Source: Metallyticus violacea (taxonomy: Eukaryota; Arthropoda; Insecta; Mantodea; Metallyticidae). From it: a DNA stretch of 64,000 nt. A program made the position numbers and the translations under genes. Positions 23,100-34,057 of the stretch are shown piece by piece. Under the pieces are notes generated by a model. The model was given only the letters and a program-made list of their open reading frames with translations. It had not been told where the DNA came from and made no database searches. Numbering within the stretch: the first letter of the stretch is position 1; every line of letters begins with the position of its first letter. Location: assembly GCA_030762175.1 (NCBI GenBank), contig CM060831.1:141147501-141211500 (forward strand), in the 5' to 3' direction.

Positions 23100-23340
23100 T
23101 GAAAATCAGTGAAATCACACAATTAGAAGGGAGGTGTATCTGGAAACCAAACTTTTAAAATCACCCTAGCGGCATTAATATTTGCTTTATTCGCAACGAA
23201 ATTCCATATATACAATTTAAATAAAATAAGAAAAATAGGGTATGAAAATCAGGGAAATCGGTCTATTAGGAGTGGGTGTAAACCTGAAAACCGAAATTTA
23301 AAAAGCGCTCTAGCGTTTTATTTCCTCTCTATTGTTTCAA
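23100..23340. repeat. Diverged tandem duplication, 142 bp period
   Basis: The block starting TGAAAATCAGTGAAATC at 23100 recurs at 23242 as TGAAAATCAGGGAAATC. Both continue through a similar stretch ending in TAGCG. The second unit is incomplete. I do not recognise the unit; it is not seen elsewhere in the window. Confidence 0.65.
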
Positions 23341-23847
23341 AATAAAAGGAAAAATTAATAAAGTGTATTTATAACTATGTATATGTGTGTTTGAAAAATA
23401 TATAGTCATGAAGATTAAAAATGATAAATATTAATCTAATATGTGTGTATAAGTGCGTGTCGTAATAACATTAAGAAATCGTTTGTATTGTATATTTTTA
23501 CTACAATGACATTTAAATTAAATTTCAAGCCACTTAAAACAGATGGAACTTTCGATTGTATATTGTTGATTGTGTATATTTGCTTAGTACATTGTAATTG
23601 TTTCTGAATAGCATGTTTTTGTTTAATTGAAACATATGAACATCATCATCTTAAATATGCAATGTAACTCGAAAATTTTGTTATTTTTCTCTATTTTAGT
23701 GAATGTAAATATGATATCAAGGGCTCAGTGCATAATTATGGTTACACTTAAACATAACTAAAAATACCCACACAGTATAGCTCTGTTTTCAGTGGTTATA
23801 TTTCATTTAATTAATAGTACAGTATTTGTTTTTGTTGTTTAATATCA

Positions 23848-23884
<37 letters not shown>

Positions 23885-24062
23885 TTGTGTAGTTTCTCTT
23901 ATGCAATGTTTATAGATTGCAAGAATTCTAATTTGTACCTCACAGTAATGGCGTATTTATTTCATTTCATTAGTTAATAAGACCTAATTTGGATTTTATA
24001 TTAATTTATAATTTAAACATATTCACTCTGTTATACACTAAGAAAAGAAGATGTAATATAAA
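23341..24062. other. Unannotated AT-rich sequence with an (AAT)n array
   Basis: Contains about ten AAT units at 23851-23881. Otherwise nothing recognised. Confidence 0.45.
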
Positions 24063-24290
24063 CTATAATCTTAATTTCATGTTTAACAGTGAAAAATAGA
24101 GACCTTCCTTTACATATCCGCATGTTTTTTCTTGTAGAATATTTTCTGCTAATGCTTGTAATATTCCCTTTAATATGTTTGCATATATTTTGCGCTCGAA
24201 GTTCAACAGAGATATCTCCTTATATTTGCAGCATTTATTTTTAGTTCCTTTTCTATGTTTATTCATTATCTCATATTATAATCATGTGAG
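24063..24290 (-). pseudogene. LINE reverse-transcriptase fragment (N-terminal RT motifs)
   Basis: The minus-strand frame reads KGTKNKCCKYKEISLLN, then KIYANIL, LAENILQEKTCGY. This corresponds to the early RT blocks of non-LTR retrotransposons, typically KKGD...NYRGISLLN..YKI...IL..RL....E.I...QCGF. The expected YRGISLL is mutated to YKEISLL. Downstream RT motifs are absent here, but a fragment with the next block lies on the same strand at 20839-21110. No intact frame exists beyond about 67 codons. Confidence 0.68.
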
Positions 24291-25424
24291 AAACATTACT
24301 TTTTAGTCGTAAATATTTAATATTATAATAGTTTTTTCCCATACTACGAACGTTGAATGTTTCCTTGTGATTGAATGGAAATATTTTAATGAATGAAAAG
24401 CATAATCACTCCTTGCAAATATTTTTATACTCATTAATCCACACTGCTTTCATATAACACCGTCACGGAGTACTGAGATAGAGAATGCAGTCGAAATGTT
24501 TTTAACAACATTGTGTCGGATATGAAACTTGAACACACAATAAAAAGTCAGTTCAAGAAATATCGACACAAGGAATCAACACGGAAAGTGCATTGAAATT
24601 GCAAGGTTTTGCCTAATAAAGAATGAGAACAATTTTTTGGGGAGCTGATTGTGTTTCACACATTAGTTTGCTAGTACGTTGGTCAACAATCACTTTAGAA
24701 CACTAATTTTACGCCTTAAATTTTAAACAGCGATTAAAGATAATCCGGATGGGAAAGAAAGAAGTTATTTTGCATCTCATTAATGTAATTACCTACATAA
24801 TACCACTATATCAGTAATTGAGCACAACGAGTCATACATCTGCCATACAGTCCATACTTGATGCCCTGCGATTTACCCGGAATCGTAAGGCATCTCTTCG
24901 CAAACTTACAATGCATCCAATGGGTAATTGTCAAGAAATGGTTGCGGAAACAGTGCATGTTATTGCAGTAGTATATTCATTTATCTGGGACTGTGTTCAG
25001 TGATGAATACAGTCCATTACAGGATACATTCTGCGGCTTACCTTTCACATTCTTTTATTCTATTCTCTCTTTATGTTAAAAGACATTTCCTTTAATATAA
25101 AACACTGCCGATGTCATATCTACGACAACGGTGTAGAAAACTACGTACCCTGTCTGCCTTATTGCGAGACTATAAGAAAATAAAACAATGACTTGGACTT
25201 TTTCTCTCTGGTCGATAATGTATGACCTTAACTTAAATGCTAGTATGTCTCATTAGAACATCCAAGATCAAGATGTAATAATCATTTGCTACCAATTTTT
25301 GTAAATGATAATGTCATTCCATATAGTTCAGTAGTTAAAGGCCTAGGATTTCATATGGATGAGCCATTGAGTCATACCTGCACTTTTTTTTCTTTTATTC
25401 ACTCATTGAAACGATTAAAATGCA
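24291..25424. other. Unannotated sequence
   Basis: No recognised element. Small frames at 24818-25003 and 25286-25510 have no motif. Confidence 0.4.
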
Positions 25425-26578
25425 TTGCGATCAGTGATGCCTACCCCGCGGCGCAGGATTTTCCCTGTGAGCAAGCCCCCCATTCGTTTCCCAAGCCGTG
25501 GAGGGTGTAGCAAGCCTGCTTGCTTACTTTTTCTTCTTGCTGACTATTGCATTGTAACGCAGCTGTTTGCGGGTGTGTGTTGTGTTGTTCGTTTCTTAAT
25601 TCGATGGTATACAGAAAATGTACTATGCCACACAGCATGTCTTTGTGTTAACTCGGCCAGCTCGTGAAGTTCGAAGGCTGTTTCAAGCAGGATTCCCGAG
25701 TGTAAACACTCCGGATCGTAAAACAGTATATAATCTGAACAGTAAATTTTAGAAAACTGGAAGTGTCCAGCCTAAGACACCAAATAAATAGCGTAGAATT
25801 CTCACCGAAGAAAAATTACATCAAATTGGCAATAGTTTTCAAAATTCCACCTAGAAAAACTGATCTTCCTATTGCACAACACGTCGGTCCTAGTGGTGTA
25901 GTGGTTATCATATTTGCCTCCTAAACCCAAGATCGCGAGTTGGACCCCACCCAAGACTGATGGATTTTTTCGGGGCGTAAAAATTCTAAGTATGGCTTCT
26001 TTCGGAAGGGAAGTAAAACCGTGGGTCCCGTGTCGTACATTTACGGCACGATAAAGAACTTCAAACCTGAAAAAAGAGACCTCTGAACAAAATTTATCGG
26101 CCGTTTCACGCCCTGAATTGAATGGGACGCTGATGACCTGAGATGTTAAACAGCGTCCGTAAATTAACCAAGTCAAAAAAAAATCTTGCGCAACACGTAG
26201 GAATTCCATATGGGTCTGTGCAAAAGGCTACTAAATTTAACAGCATGTGGGATAAATTACAAAAGTGTTGTGTACAACACGAACCCGCACATCATGCAGG
26301 AACTCAAAGATAATATTCGTCAGGAAATTGTCGGATTTCTCATTACGAACTACAGCGAGTGATGAATACTTTCCTAAAGAGATGCCAAAAATGTGTGAAG
26401 AATGAAGGCGGGCATTATCAACCAGCTCTTAAATTGATTTTTGTATTGTTTAGTTGGTTTTATTGTCTTATCCTTTCTCTAGTCACCGAGACCCGGCTGG
26501 CCGGCCTACCGGTTAATGAGCGGCGTGCTCGCCCATAGGCAAAAAACTTTGGGATAAAACAAAATTGATCGTACTGCA
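25425..26578 (+). mobile_element. Internally deleted transposase unit, copy 2, with nested SINE B
   Basis: Collinear with the minus-strand unit at 11275-12120. It keeps the leader (GAGCAAGCCCCCCATTCG against GAGCGAGCCCCTATTCG), the degraded DUF4817-like start around SSKAVSS, the GSVQKATKF block and the C-terminal part VYNTNPHIMQELKDNIRQEI, then ELQRVMNTFLKRCQKC, KNEGGHYQPAL. The family's C-terminus usually ends in an ENGGH-type motif, as here. The DDE core is absent at the same place as in copy 1. A SINE B (25885-26185) sits inside, flanked by target duplications, so the unit was in place before the SINE arrived. The similarity ends at a GGCTGGCCGGCC block and an AT-rich terminus near 26578. 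Confidence 0.75.
25885..26185 (+). mobile_element. SINE B nested in a transposase unit
   Basis: Near-complete SINE B with head GGTCCTAGTGGTGTAGTGG, the anticodon-arm-like TTGCCTCCTAAACCCAAG, and a tail ending TAACCAAGTCAAAAAAAA. The direct repeats TTGCACAACACGT (25872-25884) and TTGCGCAACACGT (26186-26198) differ by one base. The 135-codon minus-strand frame at 25802-26209, the longest open frame in the window, is this SINE read backwards and is not a gene. Confidence 0.94.
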
Positions 26579-27027
26579 TTATCTGAGAAATTAAAACTGT
26601 TCCTACTACTAGCGCTAGTAATGCCACACTTTGTGACGTTCTATGAACTAACCTTGCTGCAAAACTGAGTAATAATACAGAACGCGGGTGATTGAACTGA
26701 TTAAGTAATTGTCTTGAATAGAACTGTGCAAAATTGCGAATGGTTAAAGAACTAGCATGAACACATTTTGTAAACAGACTAACTTATAAGTACGACGTGT
26801 CAATATGCTTCCTCTTCCTCTTTCTTTCCGTCTCCGAAGCGCACTCCCGCCCTCCACAGCGAACTTGGAAAAGTAGGTCAATTGGTTATATTGGCAGAAA
26901 CTCGCTCCGCAATTGCCCATCGCTCTTCGAAAACTTCTTCTCAGCGAAGTCCACAGAAAGTTGCGCCCTAAATGGTACGCAGAGATGCTTGGATGGGATG
27001 AACCAGCTTAGTAGAGAGTTTCTTTAG
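26579..27027. other. Unannotated sequence
   Basis: The 76-codon frame at 26797-27027 has a hydrophobic start but no recognisable domain and is not accepted. Confidence 0.35.
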
Positions 27028-27075
27028 TGATTTTTAATAGTGTTTAACGCCCGTTTTAACTGCTGAGGCAGCGCA
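27028..27075 (-). mobile_element. SINE A, 3-prime fragment
   Basis: TTTTTAATAGTGTTTAACGC followed by TGCTGAGGCAGCGCAGG is the inverse of the SINE A terminus. Only about 48 bp remain. Confidence 0.75.
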
Positions 27076-27780
27076 GGCTTGAGTAATACAAGTTATAATA
27101 TCAGAGTTGTCGCACAAAACGTGAGATATTCCTCTCTACTTGCTTAACTCCTGGAGGTGTTGCTATCATAACATCGGAATGAAATACATTAGAAGGCACA
27201 GGAGAGTGCATTGTTATTGATAGATCTATAAACAGTGCTGCTTATAACAAGCTCCTTGAAGAAGCTAATGCCCCTCTGTCTTGGAAAGGTTTCGCAGGCT
27301 CCCAAGTCCAGTGTTACAATCAACTGGCTCGTCCAAAATGATGTGCAGGTTCTACCTTGTCCATAGACGAGGATATTAATGATGCAGACTTAATCTGAAC
27401 CATATTCAGGATATTAGGAACCCACTGGGGTACAAAAGTATAAGCAATGGGGAAGAATTTAGATAATTACTTATGTCATCTGCATCCTGGTCTTTTGTTG
27501 GGCTACAGGTGCTACAAATCCGCACAAGAATGCAGACTTAATTAACTGGGCGAAGACTTCACGAAAGTCACAAACAGCGCACAGTCTAGTTCAAACAAGA
27601 AAATATTTCAATTCGTTAGTAAAAATTAACATATACGAGTTAACACACTAATTTTGGGTAGGTTCAGCCTTGCAACCTGAATGGACGCTTCGCTCCTGCA
27701 TAAAGCTTTACTCAGAAAAGTCGCTTTCAATTTTTCTAGCTGATCAAGATATTTCCCTTTGATGTACGGTTATACTGGGT
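27076..27780. other. Unannotated sequence
   Basis: No recognised element. The stretch 27240-27420 is slightly GC-richer, but I cannot assign it. Confidence 0.35.
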
Positions 27781-28225
27781 GAGAAACGCTTGACGCAACC
27801 GTGGCAGCACTAAGTCGCTATGTTGGCGATAGGGGGACCTAATTCCCCTCAGCTGCGCGAGGCTTCAGTGTGAATTGAAATCTTGTGCAAGTAGCATGCG
27901 TTTGTTGGGCAACGCAATACAGTGTATCATACGTGCGTACAGAATCAGCACGTGCTGTAAGGATATTATTTCAAGAGTAATTTTCTGATTCACCCGATTT
28001 AACCCCCTGAAAATTTTATCTCTGAGAGGCATTAAAACAGAAAGTGTACAAAACAAATCCACACGCAGATGAACTTAAAACTAACATTCGTCAAGAAATT
28101 GCTGCTGTTTCTCAAAGGGAACTGCAGAGCGTAATGAGCAATTTCCTTAGCAGGTGCCAGAAATACATGAACAACGAAGAGAGGCAGTTCTACCATCTGC
28201 TTGCTTAATATACTGAGTAATTATT
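27781..28225 (+). pseudogene. Transposase remnant, related to the 11 and 25 kb units but with a different deletion
   Basis: The plus strand gives an N-terminal-like piece (YSVSYVRTESARAVRILFQE) that runs straight into SDSPDLTP, then EALKQKVYKTNPHADELKTN, IRQEIAAVSQREL, QSVMSNFLSRC and EERQFYHLLA with a stop. In intact relatives the block is RSPDLTPCDFFLWG; here the third catalytic Asp and the Trp have become stop codons. Most of the DDE core is missing, but the breakpoint lies further left than in the 11/25 kb copies, so this is an independent deletion. GC-rich sequence at 28270-28390 (CAGCCAGCCTCTCCGGCCGA) resembles the end block of those units. Confidence 0.65.
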
Positions 28226-29492
28226 TTTTTAAAAAATGTTTATATTATGTATGTTAGAAATAACTCACGCGAAAAACCGTACTATATTTATTGCGGACTT
28301 CCTGTCACCCGCACCGCTGACACAGCAGCCAGCCTCTCCGGCCGACCGCACGCCGTGAAACCGGTTGCGTGAAAGATCGTTCACGCCGTATATTTTATAG
28401 CACATAAGTTTAAAGCATTTTAAAACTGTAGTGATGTTTAATGTCATTCACGGCATTTTAGCTGCTGCTTTAAGTGTATATTTAATATCACGTGTGAAAA
28501 CATTGATTTATTTTCAATTGCTCGTATCTTAAAATCAATCACAAATGAAAAAAATTTAAAATTACTAACTGTAAGGACAAAAAAGTAATTTTAAAGCATT
28601 TTGTGAGTATACCTGAGGTAACATATCTAAATTAAATATAACGAACATGTGCATTCAAGCATCTCACTGCAGTATATACATAGTAGGTAATTAGAATACC
28701 TTTTTAAAAAAAGCAAAAATAATCACAAGAACTTGTAATATTTTAAAGCATTTTTAGTGTCACATTCTGGCCTTCACGAGGTAAGCAACATATGTGCCAA
28801 GGAAGTTCAGTGCAGTGAAAGAAACTTTTGTACAACAGCAGTGCGTGTCCATTTTTTAATCTTCGTTTTGTTTTGCTCATAGACGGATGACACGAACTTG
28901 ACTAACATCTTGTATTTAAGCTATCATTCAGTTAAGCTTTGGCTCCTAAGTCTGGGCTGCATTGTAAATGTCACTCTCTACCTCTGAAGAAGATTAATGC
29001 GAGTGCGAAGTCGCAGGTCATCCTGGAGTTGCAATGCGATGCTTTCCACGGCCCACGGCGGTTGCTATTGAATACAATCAACAGCATTGCCACACTGGGG
29101 TGAGGAAACGCTATCTGAAAAGTGTATTGATTACGGACGACGTTTGATTGATGTGCTGTGTGTGCCGTTAGCTCGAATTGCAGGATTCCAGGCTGTTCCT
29201 GACTGGCCATGTCCTTTAGTGAAGACAGCGGGTTGCTGTTAGCACTGGGCAAAATGACTCACTCACCTGTTTCCAGCCATTTGACAATGTATGCGTTATA
29301 GCATATTGAAACCTCAGAATGTCTTTGCAGCCCATGGCTTCAAGTATGAGACGCAAAGCTCTGTGCTGCCTCTCACCTGTCCAAGAATGTGGACTACACT
29401 TAAATGACACAATTTAACAGCTGCATTTATTTGTCTCTCTTCACTGGGTCTATTCTTGGGAAAGACAAAGGAAAAAAATAATAAAATAGCTT
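28226..29492. other. Unannotated sequence, GC-richer at 28970-29410
   Basis: Two overlapping minus-strand frames (28971-29252 and 29216-29410) arise because 28970-29410 has fewer stops than its surroundings. I recognise no domain in either. It could be a decayed exon or an unfamiliar repeat. Confidence 0.3.
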
Positions 29493-31174
29493 TTAATGAA
29501 ATTATTAAAGGGAAGATGTGCAGTCAAAATCATATTTTTATGCACCAGATATAATATTTGGAATTTTCTGTTCACTTTAATATGATTTTTATAAATGTTT
29601 CTTGGTTATTAACATTTTTCACTAAACTTCCTTTTTTTTTTTTTTTTTTTTTTTTATTATTTGATTTTGCGAGCACTTGTTCGGCTAAAATTCTATATCT
29701 CAAAAATTAGTTGCTCTAGAAGCCAGTGCTTTGTCTTTTTTTTAATAGTTTTAAGCTCGTTTTTACTACTGAGGCACTACAGGCGGTGGATACTGATGAT
29801 ACATGAGATGAAATGATATATTAGGAAAGGATTTTTTTAAAGGAAGAAAACGTTCCAGGTCTAAGATTAGGGTACCTCCCCGACATTTGTCATTTATGAG
29901 GTCTGAAAAAAACCCGGTAGAAACCTCAACCAGGAAGGACGATCCTGGCGGGAATCGAACATCAGACCCGCTCACGAGTCCGCGCCTTAACGACCTCGGC
30001 CGGCGGCTTTGTCTTGAATAATAGAAAATTTTGTATTTCATAATCAAGCAACGTTTGTTCCCATGACATCATCCTTTGTTGTTTTACGTTGTTGGGGGAT
30101 TTTAGATTGTTTTCCCTCAAGGAGCTAGTTTTTCCTGTAAAAACATTTTTTATTGAAAAATTACATTTTTTGCATAATTTTCCCATTTTTTAAGGACGTG
30201 TATAAACTATCACTATGAAACTTTTACCACTTATTCATGATATTATTGTGGTGGTGTAGATCTATTATGGTAGAATTAGAACAAAATGTGACAGTGTAAA
30301 AAAAAAATTAAGCATTGGGAAAAAAAAAAAAAGAAAAAATTTTAAATAGTTTACAATTTGATTTAGAGTTCTGGTTTAATGGTAAAAATAGATCAGAAAG
30401 GTTTAAATTACGTTCACTTGTATTATGTAAAAATTTTCATTTCATTAGCTTTAATACTCCTTGAGAAAATGGGAACTGAAGTTGGTAAATTTAACATTAC
30501 AATTTACTGTTTATTTTTATATGATTTTCATCAATGTTCCTTGGTTATAACTATTTTAATACATTTTTAATTACATCACATTAGAAGCATTTTTTTCTGC
30601 GAGCACATGTTTAATTAAAAGTTTATATGTCAGTTGTTCTAGGAGACTGTGGTTTGTCTTGAATAACAGAAAAGGCTGTATTTCATAAATTGGCAGCGTT
30701 TTTTCTTAGACATCATCCTTTGTTGTTTTACATTGTTGGGTCGGTTTAGCTGGTGTTTCGTTCAAAAAGTTAGTTTTTCTATAAAACATTTTTATTGACT
30801 GCAACTATTGAATAACTGCATGTTTTTTTTTCCGTAAGTTTCCCATTTTTTTAGGATATGTATATGTTATCACTTTGAAATTTTTCCACTTAATCGTGAT
30901 ATTATTTTGATGATAAGAATATATTATAGTAGAGCTAGGACAAAATGTAACAGTTTAAATAATAAAATGTTGGGGAAAAAGGAAAAAAGAAAAAAAAAAT
31001 TAAAATAATTTTTAATTTGATTCAGGGTTATGATGTAGTAGTGAAAATAGATAAGAAAAGTTTCATTATGTGAACCTGTATACTGTAAAAGTTTCATTTA
31101 ATAGTCCTTGAGAAAATGGTGACTGAAGTTGATAAATTTAGCATTACAAGATAGGCCTTTCATGCTCCTCAAAA
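29493..31174. mobile_element. Repeat family R, copies 3 and 4 fused head to tail
   Basis: Copy 3 begins at TTAA (29493-29496) and runs to about 30503, interrupted by a SINE A at 29738-30005. Copy 4 follows immediately from about 30504 to 31174 in the same orientation. Copy 3 lacks its last ~30 bp and copy 4 its first ~65 bp, so no complete termini meet at the junction. Landmarks such as TTTGTCTTGAATAA, CATAAATTGGCAGCG and GGTAAATTTAACATTAC occur once in each half. This looks like unequal recombination or a replication slip between R copies rather than two independent insertions. A T tract of about 24 lies at 29632-29655. Confidence 0.75.
29738..30005 (-). mobile_element. SINE A nested in repeat family R
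   Basis: Minus-strand SINE A, with the T-rich tail at the left and the head image CCTCGGCC at the right, slightly truncated at its 5-prime tip. The direct repeat GCTTTGTCTT flanks it (29728-29737 and 30006-30015); these bases belong to the R consensus TTTGTCTTGAAT, which proves insertion into R. Frames at 29766-30047 and 29962-30186 are readings through it. Confidence 0.94.
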
Positions 31175-32190
31175 ACTCGATGTATTTAAGTTTCAACTAT
31201 AATGAACACAGGGTTTGCACCATGTCTCAAGTGAAATGACAGTGACATCCTTCCATTAATGTGGCAAGTTCTTACATTAGAAACCCCCAGGATATGACCT
31301 GAAAATATGGCTCAACAGTACTGATAATCAACAAAATTTCAAACAGCTGTGTCTCTCCCTTTCTGTACCATATATCGAATTTTTTTGTGCTTTTCAAGAG
31401 CTGCAACAATGAACATTCCAAAGAATAACAGATTTTTCCACTTGGAATTGAATACAGGATCTTCCGTTTAAGAAGTTCTATTTACATGAAAATATTGTTT
31501 CAGTTTCCAGAAATGTAAAATAATTTAAATGTTTCTTTGGATCACTAGTTCTGCCAAACTCCGTTTGGGAAACACTGATGAAGGGCGGGGGGTAAAAAAA
31601 ACCTTAAAGGACTTCCTGCTGATGACAGAAGGTCCAATAAGCACTGTTGTAATGAGAGGAGACTCGCCCCTTTCGGGAGGGTCTGCTATTGATCCCCCCC
31701 CCTTTAGTGTTCCACGGTTAAATATTGATTACGGCGTTGCCTCCCAGCAACCTCGCTTATAATAATAGGCCTGATGAGTATCAGCAACACCGGCACATAG
31801 GACTATTTATTTCATTTACAATTTTTTCTTTCATGACTGGCGCTCCAGGTTGTTTGCAAAAAAAAAAAAAAAAAAAAAAAAAAAATGTGTTATAGCGTGA
31901 TGTGGAATTTTGTTTATAAATATAATTTATCTAAATATAATGTAGATTGGTTATGAATAGAGACAATATAAGTATTGAAAATTTTTTACAAAATCAAAAT
32001 TTTCAAAATTTTTTGGAATAGAAATAAATAAAATACTTAAAAATTTACTAATTTATATTCATATGTTTTAATGATATTCTCAATAATTATCTAATTCTTA
32101 CTTTTACGCTTTATATTTTGTTAAAGAGGTCCTGGTATAAATTACAACAGAGCTCTCTCTCCTCTTCCGTTTTCTATCGTTTATTCTCTA
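31175..32190. other. Unannotated sequence with a 28 bp A tract
   Basis: A GC-richer block at 31540-31760 carries a 77-codon frame without recognisable motifs. It is followed after about 100 bp by an uninterrupted A run (31858-31885). The combination could be the 3-prime end of an unidentified retroposon. No target duplication was found. Confidence 0.35.
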
Positions 32191-32441
32191 CCGCCACGGG
32201 TAAGGCACGACTTTTGAGCAGGAGGTCTGGGGTTCCATTCCCACTAGGACCGTCCTCCCTGACTGAGGTTTTTTCCAGGTTTTCCTCGGTTTTCATAAAT
32301 GGAAAATGACGGGAAGGTACCCTAAACTTGGTCCTGGAACGCTCCTTTCTTTAAAAAAAAATCCTTTTCTTGATTCTCATTTCATCTCGTGTATCATCAG
32401 TGTCCATCGCCTGTGATGCCGAGCGTTAAACACCATTAAAA
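32191..32441 (+). mobile_element. SINE A, plus strand, diverged
   Basis: CCGCCACGGGTAAGGCACGA lacks about 20 bp of the A-box region (GGCCGAGGTCGTTAAGG shortened). GGTTCCATTCCCACTAGGAC, the body block AAATGACGGGAAGGTACC and a tail GAGCGTTAAACACCATTAAA follow. The B-box is mutated (TTCCATTC). Confidence 0.9.
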
Positions 32442-32600
32442 TATACTCTCCAATAATTGCAGTGTGAGAAAATCTCCCCGCTTCAATGAACAAGGAGCCC
32501 AAAAATTTCGAGGAGATTTGATGATATAGAAATTCAAACTTTTTTTTTTTTCTTGAGAAAGAACCTTAGTGTGTTATACACCGATAAAACATAAACGGGA
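32442..32600. other. Unannotated spacer
   Basis: Nothing recognised; a T tract lies near 32540. Confidence 0.3.
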
Positions 32601-33765
32601 AAGAAAGAAATATATTGATAAATCAAGCAAAGAACAAAGAGAGAGCATTGCATGTTTAAGAGCAGTGTATGGAGATTAAAAGGAATAAGGAAAGGGTTTC
32701 CTCAGAATCATTGTTTCATATGCGGGGAAAAAGAAGATATGAAACATATAGTGTTTTAGTGCAAAGGGACAAGGTTTCATATATATTTTAAAAGTGTTTA
32801 ACGCTCGGTTTTGCTGCTGTGATATACACTGACGATACATACATGAATTGAATTGGTTCCAAGCCTCCCCGGCATTTGCCATTTGCCATTTATGAAGATT
32901 GAGGAACACCTGGAAAAAACTTAGGTCAGGGAGAACGGTCCCCAGATCTCCCCCTCACGAGTCCGCGCCTTAACGATCTAGGTCACCCGTGGAGTTGACT
33001 AGACTCTGAATGAAATAGTTTATAAATGAGAAATTGTTTAAATTAGATAGAAATTTGGTTTTAATGAACATTTTCATTAAAGATAAACAGGAGTGCAAGA
33101 GATTTCTTGAGTAAAGTTAAAAATAATTGGAACCGAGTACTAAGAATTGAAATAAACTTAATAATAACTTAACTTAAATGGTGGTTAATAGTTGTATGTT
33201 TAGATAATAAGCAATTGTTGGTGTGTGGTTATGGCAAGCTAAGAGCCTTCATTGAATACTTAGTCCTATTTCCTTGCATAGATTAATAAACAATTTAATA
33301 AATAAGTTTAAGTAGATCATTATTGTTCTTGGAAAAATGTGTATGGTTTGAGAATGACTAGGAGTGGAATTATATTAAATTGATTTAAATTATTGAGTTT
33401 CTTATGTTGGAAATTGTTCTAGAAGGTGAATAAATTTATTATTATAATCAGTACTTAAAAAGTTACCTGATAAAATAATGGTGTATTGTTTTTATTTAGG
33501 CACATTTGGCTGTGTGAGCCTGGTCCTCTGGAATTCTGGTGGCTTGCTGCTGATGAACCGGGGACAGGGGGCCAATGCAATCACTATGGAAATGTATTTT
33601 TAAATGTATAATTCTTTAGATAAGATATTAATATAAATTCAATTACTGCATTAACATTTTTATATGAGTGGTTACACCCAAAATGGCCTGAGCCAGATAG
33701 ATGGAGGTCCCTTTTGTATTTTTTCCTAGCATTTCAATAAATTTCAAATTTCAAAGAGGTGACAC
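32601..33765 (+). pseudogene. LINE 3-prime end (C-terminal CCHC-type zinc motif and 3-prime UTR)
   Basis: The plus strand reads KEQRESIACLRAVYGD, then after a frame change CFICGEKEDMKHIVF, a stop, and CKGTR. The C..C...E...H.....C pattern is the zinc motif found after the RT domain at the C-terminus of many non-LTR retrotransposons. A SINE A (32784-32992) interrupts just after it. The rest is AT-rich 3-prime sequence ending near ATGGCCTGAGCCAGATAGAT and TAGCATTTCAATAAATTTC at about 33750. A similar terminal block occurs at 40945-40980, which suggests a second copy of the same LINE. RT proper is not present here, so this is a 5-prime-truncated, dead copy. Confidence 0.62.
32784..32992 (-). mobile_element. 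SINE A nested in a LINE 3-prime end
   Basis: A minus-strand SINE A of about 210 bp: GTGTTTAACGCTCGG, a shortened body with GCCTCCCCGGCATTTGCC, then the head image CACGAGTCCGCGCCTTAACG and GGTCACCCGTGG. Internal deletions of about 70 bp are evident. No clear target duplication was identified. Confidence 0.85.
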
Positions 33766-34057
33766 ACAACCATGATGTCAGGCTCTTTAAATAGTCTAAA
33801 ATTTGGCAAATTTCGTATTTTTTGCTAATTTATGAAGCTATTTTCATAATTACTTTATTACTTTAGTAGAATAAAGTAAATGATTCAATTTTATAATAAA
33901 TTTTATTGACGTCATTTGGGTTCATATACTTTAATTGTCTTATAAATCGGAAACCTTTAGACTATTTAATATTAGGGTAGTCTACATATGCATCTAATAG
34001 GCCCCTAATAACACCACAAAGAATACACACATGATCGCTGTTTTTTCGCTCTCCTGA
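33766..34057. other. Unannotated spacer
   Basis: AT-rich, nothing recognised. Confidence 0.35.

Noticed and set aside
25802..26209. Longest open frame in the window (135 codons, minus strand)
   Set aside because: It is SINE B read on the opposite strand with a little flank; the SINE boundaries and target duplications explain it.
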